A DNA stretch of 64,000 nucleotides. Source: Spirochaetales bacterium. GTDB taxonomy: Bacteria; Spirochaetota; Spirochaetia; JABEVK01. The stretch is from NCBI GenBank assembly GCA_947478845.1, contig CANJXC010000014.1, positions 1 to 64,000 of the forward strand, given 5' to 3'. Below the pieces are notes generated by a model. The model was not told the DNA's origin and did no database searches. It saw nothing but the letters and a program-made list of their open reading frames with translations. Position 1 is the stretch's first letter, and the number at the start of each line of letters is the position of its first letter. A program made the position numbers and the translations under genes. Positions 1 to 9,749 of the stretch are shown piece by piece.

Positions 1-50
1 CGGACTGCGCCGCCGGCAGATGCCGCAGCAGCTCCCGCCTCAGACGCCGC
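1..50. repeat. 50-bp direct repeat, copy 1
   Basis: This stretch matches 157-206 at 49 of 50 positions; only position 9 differs (g here, a there). It begins at the window edge, so the true repeat may be longer. The second copy carries the last 11 bases of the chemoreceptor gene ending at 196, so this copy is probably a duplicated 3' end plus downstream sequence. No transposase or coding sense is visible. Confidence 0.85.
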
Positions 51-105
51 ACAGGTACTAACTCAGAGTCTGAGGCCGGAGCGTCGCGAGGACATCTGAT
101 GGCAA

Positions 106-142
106 GCAGGGAGCGAGGGGAGGACCGGAGCGGGCTCCCTGC
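106..142. repeat. Hairpin between the two 50-bp repeats
   Basis: GCAGGGAGC (106-114) and GCTCCCTGC (134-142) form a perfect 9-bp inverted repeat with a 19-base loop. It lies downstream of the chemoreceptor gene on the minus strand. There is no T tract on either side, so it is not a classical intrinsic terminator. It could stabilise the mRNA end or be part of an intergenic repeat unit. Confidence 0.5.
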
Positions 143-156
143 CCGTGAGGACCGAC

Positions 157-206
157 CGGACTGCACCGCCGGCAGATGCCGCAGCAGCTCCCGCCTCAGA
201 CGCCGC
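157..206. repeat. 50-bp direct repeat, copy 2
   Basis: Second copy of the repeat at 1-50, offset by 156 bases with one mismatch. It overlaps the stop codon and last codons of the chemoreceptor gene (196-206) and runs into the intergenic region downstream of it. Confidence 0.85.
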
Positions 207-1968
207 GTTCAATGCGGAAGTTGGAGACTAGCTCACCAAGATGCTCTGCCAGGTGCAACAATTCCTCGGCCGACGAGGAGCTTTCTTCGGCACCCGCGGC
301 GTTAGCTTGAGTCACCCTGTCGATCTGATCAAGACCTTGATTAACTTGGTGAAGGGAAAGGGCCTGCTCCTGAGCTGAGTTTGCCGTTTCGCTGACGAGC
401 TGAAACAGCTTTTCGGAGTCGTCCACAATGGATTGGAACAGAGCCATGGTGCTCTCCGCCTGTTTTTTTCCGCCCTCGACGGCACCAAAGGAAGCGTCCA
501 CTACCCCGGTGGTTTCGACCACCGACTGTCCGCTTCGGTTGGCCAGGAGACGAACCTCGTCGGCGACAACGGAAAAACCCTTCCCCGCCGAACCGGCCCG
601 CGCGGCCTCAATGCTCGCATTGAGACTCAGCACGTTTGTTTGAAACGCGATGTCATCAATCGTTTTAACGATGGCCTTGATAGACCGGAAAGACTCAAAA
701 ATGTTCTCCATCGAAGCTCGCAAATGTTGCATTTCCGCATAACCAGTGCGCGACCTCTCCAAGGCTCTTTGAGATAATTCTTTTCCTGTATTGGCTTTGG
801 TGAAGTTTTCCTTCGATTGGGTCTGGATGAGCCCTAAGCTGGAATTAATCTCTTCTACCGAAGCAGCCTGTTCGACTGTTCCGCTGGCCAAGGAGCGACC
901 AGCGTCATTGAGCGCCATCGCCCCGGCGGTCACCTTTTCGACCACTTCGCTGATCTGCAACAACAGCGAGCGCAGGGAGGTTTGCATCAGACTCAGACTA
1001 TTGCCAAACTCGTCCTCCGGGGCAACTTCGTCCAAGTCCGAGGATAGGTCGCCCCTCGAAATCGAGTCGAGAACATCGGCTCGAGTTTTGAGCGAGACCC
1101 GCATGGCATTGAGGCTGGAAGCCAAGGCACCCACCTCATCTTTGCGGTCAAAATGCAAGGTGTCAGTAAGGATGCCTTGTTCCACTTTACGGGCTAAGGC
1201 GGCACAAGCCTGAAGAGGAACCGTAATCGATCGGATAGCGAACACAAACAAGACCAGGAGCATCAGCACGAGGCCGAGGGTGATACTCGAGGTCGTGATC
1301 GCCGTGTTCCATACCCGGGTATCAGTTTCGGCAAGGCTGGAAATCACTTCGAAGGCGCCATGAACCTCACCGACTTTCCAGTTTTCCATTTTGGCACCGG
1401 TGGGATCAAGACCATTCTCCGTTCCCCAAAGAGCCTGGCTGGTAGCCGGATCTCCGTGGCACAAAAGACAAGTCTCTGTGAGTACCACTGGCCGAAAGAA
1501 CCTGACTGAGTTCGTGGCTGGGTCTACCACAGAATACTCTTTGACCTCTCCCTTCTCCAGGAGGTCCAAAACCTTGGATTCCAAAGCATCGGGCTGGTTT
1601 TTTGGATTCCGTGGGGAGTGCTTGGGAACACGGAACTCATAGCCGCCTTCTTTGGCGTTGATCATCGCCGATTGGTAGGCGTTGTAGACCGGGACCATGG
1701 AAAGTACGAGGTTGATTTCTCCGGCCTTCGCATGGCCTAGGATGTCCTGAGAATTGAAGACCCCAGTGGTCCAATAGTCCTGCATCTTCTGCCTGACGGC
1801 CTCCACGTTGAGAACAATGGCCCTGCTCTTGGACAGTATTGAAGCCTGCGATTCCTGCTGAATGGAAGTAATGGTGAAGGCGGCCATCACCATCCCGAAG
1901 AAAACCAGGCCTCCAACACTGACAGTCAGAACTTTGGTCAAGATCGACCAGTCTTTGAAGCGGAACAT
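196..1968 (-). CDS. Methyl-accepting chemotaxis protein with periplasmic c-type haem sensor domain
   Basis: 590-residue chemoreceptor. A membrane segment at about 13-35 is followed by a periplasmic domain that contains a single haem c motif CLLCH (167-171) inside a region typical of the DUF3365/Tll0287-like family. A second membrane segment lies at about 222-246, then HAMP (about 245-300) and a cytoplasmic signalling domain with the conserved hairpin [20 protein letters not shown]. The family senses redox state or small ligands through haem and signals to CheA/CheW at the cell pole; the ligand here is unknown. The start ATG has an AGGGGTG ribosome site. It is the last gene of a run with the chemoreceptor at 1991 (22-base gap) and the NifA-like activator at 3863, so gas or redox sensing is a fair inference. 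Haem attachment would need a cytochrome c maturation system outside this window. Confidence 0.93.
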   Translation of the reverse strand: MFRFKDWSILTKVLTVSVGGLVFFGMVMAAFTITSIQQESQASILSKSRAIVLNVEAVRQKMQDYWTTGVFNSQDILGHAKAGEINLVLSMVPVYNAYQSAMINAKEGGYEFRVPKHSPRNPKNQPDALESKVLDLLEKGEVKEYSVVDPATNSVRFFRPVVLTETCLLCHGDPATSQALWGTENGLDPTGAKMENWKVGEVHGAFEVISSLAETDTRVWNTAITTSSITLGLVLMLLVLFVFAIRSITVPLQACAALARKVEQGILTDTLHFDRKDEVGALASSLNAMRVSLKTRADVLDSISRGDLSSDLDEVAPEDEFGNSLSLMQTSLRSLLLQISEVVEKVTAGAMALNDAGRSLASGTVEQAASVEEINSSLGLIQTQSKENFTKANTGKELSQRALERSRTGYAEMQHLRASMENIFESFRSIKAIVKTIDDIAFQTNVLSLNASIEAARAGSAGKGFSVVADEVRLLANRSGQSVVETTGVVDASFGAVEGGKKQAESTMALFQSIVDDSEKLFQLVSETANSAQEQALSLHQVNQGLDQIDRVTQANAAGAEESSSSAEELLHLAEHLGELVSNFRIERGV

Positions 1969-1990
1969 GGCGCACCCCTGAGGGTGGAGT

Positions 1991-3850
1991 TTAGCTCAGT
2001 GCAGTCAACTTTTCCATAGTATTACCCTCAGGAATGCGAAACTGAGCCACCAAGGCTCCCAAACGGGAAGCTAGGTCGGCGAGTTCCTCGGCGGACGAAG
2101 AACTCTCTTGGGCTCCTGCGGCATTCGCCTGTGTCACCTGGTCAATCTGATCAAGGCCACTATGAACCTGCCGGATGGCCTGAACCTGCTCCTCGGCCAG
2201 CGTAGCGGTCTCAATCACCAGCTGCGACAAGCTCTCCGAGTCTGCCAACAGAGCGCCAAACTGACGGCCGGTCGCATCCACTTGCCTCTTTCCCTCGTCC
2301 ACCGTTACCGAGGACGAGTCCGCCAGAACTTGGGTTTCGTGTACCGATTGTCCGCTTCGGTTTGCCAGCGAACGAACTTCATCGGCAACGACAGCAAACC
2401 CCTTGCCTGCCGCTCCGGCCCGTGCGGCTTCGATGCTGGCGTTGAGGCTCAGCAGGTTGGTCTGAAAAGCGATGTCATCGATGGTCTTGACGACACTTTG
2501 GATAGCCCGGAACGACTGCTGGATTCCTCCCATCGTGACCGCCAACGCTTCCATGCTCGCTTGACCTTGCCTCGACCGCTCTAAGGTTTTTTGTGCAAGT
2601 TTCTGGCCTTCCAGAGCTTTGGCGTAGTTCCCTTGCGCTTGGGACTGAACCAACGACAGGCTCGCGTTGATTTGTTGGGTGGAAGCGGCCTGCGTCACCG
2701 TTCCGTTGGCCAAATCAAGGCCGGCGTCGGCCAAGCCCCGGGCTCCAACGGCCACCTTGGCAACGAGGTCACTCACGTTGCTCATCAAATCACTGAGTGA
2801 GCGTTGCATGCGATCAAGGCGGGTACCCAATTCGTCGTTTTGGTCTACTTCGCCCAGATCGGTTGTAAAGTCGCCCTGAGAAATGGTTTCCAGCACCCGG
2901 CCTCTGGCCATGAGCGACTGACGCATTGATTCCAGCGAATGAGCAAGTTGGCCCAGCTCGTCGCCGCTTGCCAAGACGGTCTTGTCAATAGGGGTTGATA
3001 ACATTCCACGCGACAACCCTCTCAGGCCGCCTTGCAACGAGCGGACGCGACTCCGGATCCCGGCCACGACCAAGAGCAAGATGGCGGCCCCAACGGCCAG
3101 TCCCCCCAGCGCCACGCTCAAAGTCACAGTAAGATTTCCTATCAAGGCACCCAGACGGGCTTGAAGCATGACATCGAGAACTCGGAAGCCCTCGCTGCCC
3201 AAAGACTCGAGGTGGCTGGATACAGAAATGATTGCGGAACTCACCTGCGGGCGGGCCTCGGCATTGCCCCCACTCCATGCCTTCATGGAATCGCCGAGCT
3301 GGCCAGAGGACACGCTGAGCAGGGTAAGCTGCTCATTGACCGATGACTGGTATCCGTCAACAGCGCCGTAGTTGGCTGCGTCGGCGCGCACCGAGCGCTC
3401 CAAAAAGTCACCGAGTTCCTTTTCGGCAACTTCCAGATCGAAGGCCCGGGCCTGATACGCGGAAAACTCATCCGCTAGGGGTTGCGGCGCAGCGGGATCA
3501 GAGGCGACACGAAGCGCGTCGAGGTCTTGCATCAGGCGCGGCATTGTCTGAAACAGCGACAACATCAAGTAGTAACTGTCGAGGTCAGGGTCGAGCACCA
3601 GGCCACTGGAATCGGCCAGGTCGTGTTGGGCGACCAGCAGTTCGGACATGGGTTTGGAAGCTCCCTGACCCTTGAAAATGCCGAGAGCGGCCTCGGCAAG
3701 CGGGCGCGATTGGGCGAGGCCATCGCGCTCCTTGTTGGCGGCCACAATCTGCGTCGAGCCGTAGGCGACCAAGGAATTGAGCGACCAGGCCAAGGGTATC
3801 AAGAGACAAAAAGCGCCACCAAGGATTTTCATTCGTAGTCCGAGTTTCAT
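1991..3850 (-). CDS. Methyl-accepting chemotaxis protein
   Basis: 619-residue chemoreceptor. Membrane segments lie at about 9-31 and 240-265 and bracket a roughly 200-residue periplasmic region that I do not recognise; there is no haem motif, unlike the neighbour at 196. HAMP and a long methyl-accepting coiled coil follow, with the hairpin tip [20 protein letters not shown]. The C-terminal half is closely similar to the neighbour, so the two arose by duplication with exchange of the sensory part. The ATG start is preceded by TAGGAG. The gap to the NifA-like gene upstream is only 12 bases, so the two are very likely cotranscribed. Confidence 0.93.
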   Translation of the reverse strand: MKLGLRMKILGGAFCLLIPLAWSLNSLVAYGSTQIVAANKERDGLAQSRPLAEAALGIFKGQGASKPMSELLVAQHDLADSSGLVLDPDLDSYYLMLSLFQTMPRLMQDLDALRVASDPAAPQPLADEFSAYQARAFDLEVAEKELGDFLERSVRADAANYGAVDGYQSSVNEQLTLLSVSSGQLGDSMKAWSGGNAEARPQVSSAIISVSSHLESLGSEGFRVLDVMLQARLGALIGNLTVTLSVALGGLAVGAAILLLVVAGIRSRVRSLQGGLRGLSRGMLSTPIDKTVLASGDELGQLAHSLESMRQSLMARGRVLETISQGDFTTDLGEVDQNDELGTRLDRMQRSLSDLMSNVSDLVAKVAVGARGLADAGLDLANGTVTQAASTQQINASLSLVQSQAQGNYAKALEGQKLAQKTLERSRQGQASMEALAVTMGGIQQSFRAIQSVVKTIDDIAFQTNLLSLNASIEAARAGAAGKGFAVVADEVRSLANRSGQSVHETQVLADSSSVTVDEGKRQVDATGRQFGALLADSESLSQLVIETATLAEEQVQAIRQVHSGLDQIDQVTQANAAGAQESSSSAEELADLASRLGALVAQFRIPEGNTMEKLTALS

Positions 3851-3862
3851 GCAAAGCTCCTA

Positions 3863-5440
3863 TCACACAAAAGTCTTGAGAAAATCCTTGTCCAAATTGT
3901 ATTTCTTTATTCTCAGCCCCATGATTCGCTCGGTGATTCCCAAGGTTTTGGCCGCTTTTGAATAGTTGCCCTTGGACGATTTCAGAGCATCAAGAATGAG
4001 TTCACGCTCTACACGGTCCATAGTTTCTTCAAGCGACGTCGAAGGGGCCGTTCCGGTACTTTCCGCACTTTGCAGGCTGGGGGGGAGGTGAATCCCAAGA
4101 ATCACGTCGTTGTTGGCCAGCAGGACCGCCCGCTCGATGACGTTTTCGAGCTCGCGGACATTACCGGGCCAATAGTAACTCATGAGGAGGTTGATAGCGC
4201 TTGTCGCAATGCGTTTGACGGCCTTGCGGCTTCTCTTGTTGTACTTTTCAATGAAATGGTCGGCGAGCAGAAGGATGTCGCTCTTGCGCTCCCGCAGAGG
4301 AGGCAGGTGGAGCGGAAACACGTTCAGACGGTAGTACAAGTCCTCGCGGAACTGACCTTTTCCCAGCAATTCCTCCAGATTCCGGTTGGTAGCCGTGATG
4401 ATGCGAACGTCAATCTTAATGGTACGGCTGCCACCTACCCGTTCAATTTCCCGCTCCTGGAGAACACGCAACAACTTGACCTGCATCGAAGGGCTGAGGT
4501 CACCGATTTCATCGAGAAAAATCGTCCCAGTATCGGCCAGTTCAAACCGACCTTTGCGGGTGGCGATAGCCCCGGTAAAGGCCCCTTTCTCATGGCCGAA
4601 AAGTTCGCTTTCGATGACGGCTTCGGGCAGTGCTGCGCAATTGACCTTGATAAAGGGGTTTTCCGCGCGGGAGCTGGCGTAATGAAGGGCTTGGGCTATC
4701 ATTTCTTTGCCGGTGCCACTTTCGCCTCGGATGAGCACCGAGGTGTCGGAGGGTGCTACCTGGGCTACCAATTCGTACAGCGACCGCATCGCGTGGCTCT
4801 TGCCGATGATGTTGCTCGGCTGGTAGTTCTCTTTGAGCACGCTTTTGAGCCTACTGTTCTCTTCCACCAGGACCAACTTCTCTTCAGCAAGCTCCTGCCT
4901 CAGGCGCACGGCTTGCGCAATCATAGAACACACGACGGTTATGACCCGCACGTCCGCATCCAGCACAACCGGGTCGCCAAAGACGATGTCGGCGCTAAAG
5001 GCACCGAGAACCTCGGTTCCCTGCTTGATGGGAATGCAGAGGAACGAGTGTTCCTTCTCCAATTCGGTCTTACGGGCGCCGGTCCGGTTGAGAAAGTTCG
5101 GTTCCCGGGCAATGTTGGGAACAATGGCTGGCTCACCGGTTTGCACCACCCGGCCTGTGATTCCTTCACCTAACTTGTAGCGACCCCGCTTCTGCTCAGC
5201 CGGCGTTAGTCCGTAGCTCGACTCTATGACGATTTCGCCAGTTTGCCGATTGAGCAGGGTTATGGAACCGCGCACCAGCGCTAGGTTGGTGGCAACATGA
5301 AAGAGTACCGACACAATGACCTGTTTGAGTTCGAAGGTCCGGTCGAGAATCTGGCTCACCTCAAAGAGCAAGGAAAGTTGGCTGGCATTCTCGGAAACCC
5401 CTTGGGGTACCAGAGGCAGGGACTTTTGAGCGGGTGGCAT
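3863..5440 (-). CDS. nifA: NifA-like sigma54-dependent transcriptional activator
   Basis: 525 residues with the NifA layout: an N-terminal GAF domain (about 20-180), an AAA+ domain with Walker A GESGTGKE (239-246), GAFTGA (286-291, the sigma54 contact) and Walker B IFLDEIGDL (307-315), and a C-terminal Fis-type helix-turn-helix (about 490-514) reading TERIMGLRIKKY, which is characteristic of NifA. GAF domains of this type bind small effectors. No nif structural gene is in the window; the gene instead leads two chemoreceptor genes, with a 12-base gap to the first. The interdomain cysteines of oxygen-sensitive rhizobial NifA are absent. No clear Shine-Dalgarno sequence precedes the ATG. Sigma54 activation is near certain; a role in nitrogen fixation is only suggested by the helix-turn-helix. 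Confidence 0.85.
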   Translation of the reverse strand: MPPAQKSLPLVPQGVSENASQLSLLFEVSQILDRTFELKQVIVSVLFHVATNLALVRGSITLLNRQTGEIVIESSYGLTPAEQKRGRYKLGEGITGRVVQTGEPAIVPNIAREPNFLNRTGARKTELEKEHSFLCIPIKQGTEVLGAFSADIVFGDPVVLDADVRVITVVCSMIAQAVRLRQELAEEKLVLVEENSRLKSVLKENYQPSNIIGKSHAMRSLYELVAQVAPSDTSVLIRGESGTGKEMIAQALHYASSRAENPFIKVNCAALPEAVIESELFGHEKGAFTGAIATRKGRFELADTGTIFLDEIGDLSPSMQVKLLRVLQEREIERVGGSRTIKIDVRIITATNRNLEELLGKGQFREDLYYRLNVFPLHLPPLRERKSDILLLADHFIEKYNKRSRKAVKRIATSAINLLMSYYWPGNVRELENVIERAVLLANNDVILGIHLPPSLQSAESTGTAPSTSLEETMDRVERELILDALKSSKGNYSKAAKTLGITERIMGLRIKKYNLDKDFLKTFV

Positions 5441-5494
5441 AGCTGCATTCTACAATTTGGTAGGCATCTTCTCAAGGGGTTCCCGCTCAAGAAC

Positions 5495-6787
5495 TTAACC
5501 CTCGAGGTCTTCGCTTCGCTTGTTGCCGCGGTCGATGGAGCGCAACAACAGGAAATCAACAAAGCCGTAGGCCGCAAATACGAGCAGGAGGGTACGGGCT
5601 GCCGAGGCAGGGTCCCAGCCCGTGCCCTGCAACAACAGCCAGAGCACCGTGCAGCAGAGGATGCGAGACAGCAAGTACAGCGACTCCTGATATAGCACCG
5701 CTTCCGCCAGCGATAGCCCCTGTTCTCGCGAGAGCAACTCAATGCGCCGCCTCACAATGTTTTCGCCAAACACAAAGGCCAGAGGAACGACAAAACTGTC
5801 GAGAAGGGATTTAGTGATCAGCCCGGGAACCGTAGGAAACAACAAATAGAGAAAACGGGAGGCCGCATCACCGGAGTTTCCAATCAATACCATTCTCACG
5901 CGGGAAAGTGGATAGCGTGTGAGCAAACGTGCAATTCCGAGGAAGAACACGGCGCTGGCGGCGGCCACCCAGGAGGCAAAGAGACCGAGATTGAACTCGG
6001 TCTTGAGCACCGAGAAGTTCAAGATACCCAAGGCAATCGTTACCACGACCCAATTCAGGTCGGCAAAGAACAGGTAGGCAGTGAACGAACCTTGCCGGGG
6101 TGCTTTCACGGTTGCCAACAGAGGCTTCAAACGAAGGGTCTGGGGGCTAATCGTCAGATGGGGCGACACCACGAGCGCCAGGGTCGCCAAGACGCCGGTG
6201 AGGGCGTATACCGAAAGATAGCCCGTTGGGATGACGCTGATTCCAGCGGGGGCCGCCGTAGGCCACACCAAGTAATTGATGGCAAAACCCGAGAGCACGG
6301 GCAGGATGATTCCCAGAACAATGGCCATGATCTGCAGGTTCATCGACCAGCGGTCACGGCCTTCGTCGGCGACACAGTGCAGAATGGCTAGGTGGCGGGT
6401 ACTCCAGAAAATCCCTTCCGACACACCCTTGAGGGCGAAGAAGCCAGCCAGAATCAGTGGGTTGCCTAGAGAACTGAACCCCGCAATCAGGTAAAAGCAA
6501 GAAAGAGCCATCACCAAAAGATCAAGCCGAAAGCCACGGGACGCCTTGCCCGAGCGCAACAAGTAGGTCCCAACCACGAAGAACACATAGAGCAGCAGAA
6601 AATAGATCAGGTTAAAGAAGATGATGCGCTCGAAACTTCCGGTTAGCCTCAAGATAAGCGCGATTTCGAACCCGCCAGCCAAGAGGGCATAGAGGTTGTG
6701 GACCAACGTGTAAAACGTGACCTTGCGGCTCTCGGAGGTGAGAAGGGTGCGCTCCAGCCAGCGCGAGGGGAGCCATTTCGTCGTCAC
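5495..6787 (-). CDS. MFS-like multi-pass membrane protein
   Basis: 430 residues with about 12 hydrophobic segments spread over the whole length, consistent with a major facilitator superfamily permease of the YqgE-like type. A cytoplasmic loop near the middle (GenPept-like stretch 'APRQGSFTAY') separates two six-helix halves. The GTG start overlaps the TGA of the Gfo/Idh/MocA gene by four bases (GTGA, 6784-6787), showing translational coupling and operon membership. A sugar or organic-acid exporter/importer is possible, but no motif fixes the substrate. The gap to the NifA-like gene downstream is 54 bases. Confidence 0.75.
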   Translation of the reverse strand: MTTKWLPSRWLERTLLTSESRKVTFYTLVHNLYALLAGGFEIALILRLTGSFERIIFFNLIYFLLLYVFFVVGTYLLRSGKASRGFRLDLLVMALSCFYLIAGFSSLGNPLILAGFFALKGVSEGIFWSTRHLAILHCVADEGRDRWSMNLQIMAIVLGIILPVLSGFAINYLVWPTAAPAGISVIPTGYLSVYALTGVLATLALVVSPHLTISPQTLRLKPLLATVKAPRQGSFTAYLFFADLNWVVVTIALGILNFSVLKTEFNLGLFASWVAAASAVFFLGIARLLTRYPLSRVRMVLIGNSGDAASRFLYLLFPTVPGLITKSLLDSFVVPLAFVFGENIVRRRIELLSREQGLSLAEAVLYQESLYLLSRILCCTVLWLLLQGTGWDPASAARTLLLVFAAYGFVDFLLLRSIDRGNKRSEDLEG

Positions 6788-7764
6788 GCGAGGTTCACCG
6801 GCAAGCCGTCTTGTTCCATCGACCGGTTGGCGGCCAGACCCACCTTGAGCGACTCAAGCCCGTCAGCATAATCACAGGCCAGCAGCGACCGGTCGCCCGA
6901 GCGAATGGCTTCCAAAAAGGCCCTGGCTTGCACCTGAAAGATCTCGGCTTCCGCAGGGAAGGTTTCGAAGCGCTCGGCAGTTTGCAGGGAAGCTTCGAAC
7001 CCCCAACCGGATAGCCGCACGACGGCCGAGCGGGAGGCGATCACCAAGCCCACGCCGGGTTGTGCAGGCGAACCGGGTTGCCCAAAACACCCGGTTTGGA
7101 AGGTCCCGAGGGCGCCATTGGCAAACCTCGTGTTCACCGTGATGGCGTCTTCCACCGTAGCGTTAGGTTCACTGCGGAAGGCCGAGGTACCGAAAGCTTG
7201 CACGGTGGTCATTTCTCCCACGATGTAACGCGCGAGATCAACCACATGGGTGCACTGCTCCACAAACTGACCGCCAGACTGCTGTTTGCTGCGCCACCAA
7301 GGGGGCCCGGGCATGTCGCCCACCCACCAACCGTTCACCAGCACGGGTTTGTCTGCCGAAGTGGCGAAATGGGCACGGGCCCTCTGCACACCCAGGCGGT
7401 AGCGGTTTTGATAACCAACCGACACCAGAGTTCCGGCCCGGGTAAAGGCGGCAAGCGCCCTTTCGGCCGGTTCCAGCGTGTTGGCCAGCGGCTTTTCAAT
7501 CAAGACGGCCTTCACATGGCTGGCCAAAAACTCTTCCACCTCGCCATGCAGGTGAGGAGGCAGGGTGAGGTACACGGCGTCGGGTTTTTCCGTGGTCACC
7601 ATGGCACGGTAGTCGCTGTAAGCCCTTGCCCCACAGGTTGCGACAAGTTCTGCTAACCTCGACGAATTACGGCCAGCAACGCCGACCACTTCCACCTTGA
7701 GGGCAAGAAGGGCTTCAAGATGAGCCGTGGTGACCCACCCGGTTCCGATGATAGCAATACGCAT
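6784..7764 (-). CDS. Gfo/Idh/MocA family NAD(P)-dependent dehydrogenase
   Basis: About 326 residues from the ATG at 7764; a GTG at 7779 is also in frame. I chose the ATG because it starts directly on the Rossmann strand MRIAIIGTGWV; neither start has a good Shine-Dalgarno sequence. The EKP motif (EKPLANTLEPAERAL) that holds the catalytic lysine of the family is present. Enzymes of this family oxidise or epimerise sugars and inositols at one hydroxyl. It follows the CUT2 transporter genes by 30 bases and overlaps the MFS-like gene, so it probably acts on the imported sugar. Substrate unknown. Confidence 0.85.
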   Translation of the reverse strand: MRIAIIGTGWVTTAHLEALLALKVEVVGVAGRNSSRLAELVATCGARAYSDYRAMVTTEKPDAVYLTLPPHLHGEVEEFLASHVKAVLIEKPLANTLEPAERALAAFTRAGTLVSVGYQNRYRLGVQRARAHFATSADKPVLVNGWWVGDMPGPPWWRSKQQSGGQFVEQCTHVVDLARYIVGEMTTVQAFGTSAFRSEPNATVEDAITVNTRFANGALGTFQTGCFGQPGSPAQPGVGLVIASRSAVVRLSGWGFEASLQTAERFETFPAEAEIFQVQARAFLEAIRSGDRSLLACDYADGLESLKVGLAANRSMEQDGLPVNLA

Positions 7765-7794
7765 CGTGGGAGCATACACCGGAACAGGGGTCGA

Positions 7795-8784
7795 CTAAAC
7801 CAGTTCGCGCTTGCGTTTCTGCGTGTAGCTGTCCATCCACAGGATGGCGACGATGACGGTTCCCTTGAGCATCATCTGGTACCAAGAGGGAATGTTGAGC
7901 ACGTTCATCGCGTTGTCTAAGAGACCAAACAACAGCAGGCCCAATACAGACTGCCAGATACCCCCCACGCCGCCGGCGAAGGAGGTACCCCCCACGACGA
8001 CTCCGCAGTTGACCACCAGCGCCGTGAAGTCGCCATAGATGGCCGAACCAGTGTTGAGCTTCGAGGATAGAAGCACCCCGCCAAGGGCGGCCATGGTTCC
8101 GCTGATGACAAGAGTCATCCACTTGTTGGCAACCACGTTGATACCGGAGTAGCGCGCCACGTCGTAGTCGCCGCCGATGGCGTAGAGATTTCGTCCGAAC
8201 GAGGTGTAACGAATCAGCCAGGCGAAGAACACAAAGCAAATCAACATGATGATGACGAGGTTCGGAATGCCGGGAAAATGCCCTTCGGTGAATTGACCGT
8301 CACCAAACTGGTACCCGTTAGAGATATTCATGAAATCCGGGTTGTTGGCGGGTACTGGGTGAGCGTCAGAAAGCTGTTGAGCCACGCCGGTGAGAAGCAG
8401 GCCGACACCTAACGTGATGATAAAGGGCTCGGTCTTTTGCTGCACCACCAGAAACCCGTTAAAGAAGCCCACCAGGGTGCCGAACAGCACGGCCAACACC
8501 AAGGCAAGCGGCATCGGCATGAAGTTCTGCAGCTGTATGGAAAGAATACCTGAAACGACAAGGATGCCGCCGATGGAGAGGTCGCAGCCTCCGGCAATCA
8601 CCGTGAGTGTAACTCCCAAGCCCAAAATGACCAGAATAGTCGACGAGTTGAGCATATCAAGAAGGTTGTAAGAGCTGAAGAAAATGCGGCTCACATCGCC
8701 GCCTGCGGCGACCATAACGAGCAGGATCACGGCGATGGCCACGATAGCCTTCTGCTGAGTGAAGAGGCGGTAGAGGTTGTTCAT
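7795..8784 (-). CDS. CUT2 family sugar ABC transporter permease (YjfF/RbsC-like)
   Basis: 329 residues, hydrophobic throughout with 8-10 membrane segments, and the family signature VIAGGCDLSIGG near residue 70. The longest frame starts at 8859, but its first 25 residues lie inside the preceding gene. The ATG at 8784 overlaps the upstream stop as ATGA and gives the natural N-terminus MNNLYRLF. It is the second of two different permeases, the arrangement of galactofuranose YtfT-YjfF and autoinducer LsrC-LsrD systems, so the membrane part is probably a heterodimer. It works with the ATPase at 9746 and the binding protein at 11324. Confidence 0.9.
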   Translation of the reverse strand: MNNLYRLFTQQKAIVAIAVILLVMVAAGGDVSRIFFSSYNLLDMLNSSTILVILGLGVTLTVIAGGCDLSIGGILVVSGILSIQLQNFMPMPLALVLAVLFGTLVGFFNGFLVVQQKTEPFIITLGVGLLLTGVAQQLSDAHPVPANNPDFMNISNGYQFGDGQFTEGHFPGIPNLVIIMLICFVFFAWLIRYTSFGRNLYAIGGDYDVARYSGINVVANKWMTLVISGTMAALGGVLLSSKLNTGSAIYGDFTALVVNCGVVVGGTSFAGGVGGIWQSVLGLLLFGLLDNAMNVLNIPSWYQMMLKGTVIVAILWMDSYTQKRKRELV

Positions 8785-9749
8785 AGCTGGTTTCCCTGCA
8801 CTTCTTTGCGGTTGTCGAGCCAAATGGCAAAGACCAGAATGGCGCCACGAGCGGCCCACTGCATGTAAGAAGACACGCCTAGGAGGTTGAGGCAGTTATT
8901 GAGCAGGATAACCAGAAGCACCCCCATAACGGTACGCAGTACGCTACCCTTTCCGCCCTTCAGGGTTGTGCCACCAACGACAACGGCCAAAATGGCGTTG
9001 GTCTCAAAGCCTGCCCCGATGACCGGTGAAGCCGTGGTGACGCGGGAGAACAGAACAATCGCCCCCAGCGCGGCCATGAAGCCAGCGATGGTATAGATCA
9101 GTACGATGGAGCGCTCAATGGGAACCCCAGACAAGCGGGCCGCGGTCTTGTTGCCTCCGGTGAGCGAGATAGCCCTTCCCGCCGCCATTTTGGTATGAAA
9201 GATCCACAGCAGGGCCAATGCACCCAAGAAAATGACAAACGACACGGAAAGGGGGCCCACACTGCCTGCGCCGATGGCTTCAAACATATTGGGCATCTCT
9301 TTGAGATCCCAGAAGTGAAAGGTTGAGCCACCAGAATAGATCAGAGCCAAGGAAGAGTAAACGGTGCTCATACCAAAGGTGATGAACAGCGCCTCGGCCT
9401 GCGTGGTGGCACCGCTAGTGAGGATCAACCCCGCGTTAATAGCCCCGCAGATCGAACCGATCACCAGGCCAGCAATGAGCGCGCCAACTTGCCCGAGAGG
9501 GTCGATGAGAGTAATAGTGACCACGGCCACGAGGTTGATGGTGCCCGCCACCGAAAGGTCAATGAACCCACCCACAATGACGAACGTCATGCCCAGAGCA
9601 ACCAAGATGAGCGGACCAAATTGGCGCATGATGTTGTTCAAGTTGGCTGGGGAAATGAACTTGGGCTGGATGATCGCCGTTACCAAAGCCAAGCCTAGGA
9701 TCATTAACAGGACAAGATAGTCTTTGAGGATGAATCCTACTTTGTTCAT
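8781..9749 (-). CDS. CUT2 family sugar ABC transporter permease (YtfT/RbsC-like)
   Basis: 322-residue integral membrane protein with the signature VIVGGFIDLSVAGTINL and the conserved C-terminal block VVVGGTTLKGGKGSV seen in RbsC-type permeases. Its ATG overlaps the stop of the ATPase gene (ATGA, 9746-9749), and its own stop overlaps the next permease in the same way, so the three are translationally coupled. Sugar specificity cannot be read from the permease. Confidence 0.92.
   Translation of the reverse strand: MNKVGFILKDYLVLLMILGLALVTAIIQPKFISPANLNNIMRQFGPLILVALGMTFVIVGGFIDLSVAGTINLVAVVTITLIDPLGQVGALIAGLVIGSICGAINAGLILTSGATTQAEALFITFGMSTVYSSLALIYSGGSTFHFWDLKEMPNMFEAIGAGSVGPLSVSFVIFLGALALLWIFHTKMAAGRAISLTGGNKTAARLSGVPIERSIVLIYTIAGFMAALGAIVLFSRVTTASPVIGAGFETNAILAVVVGGTTLKGGKGSVLRTVMGVLLVILLNNCLNLLGVSSYMQWAARGAILVFAIWLDNRKEVQGNQL

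Noticed and set aside
4070-5173. 367-codon open frame on the plus strand
   Set aside because: It is antisense to the NifA-like gene, whose domains and motifs are complete; no homology or ribosome site supports it.
3863-5440. Expectation of a nif cluster next to the NifA-like gene
   Set aside because: No nifH, D, K, E, N or B is present; nearby genes are chemoreceptors and sugar transport.
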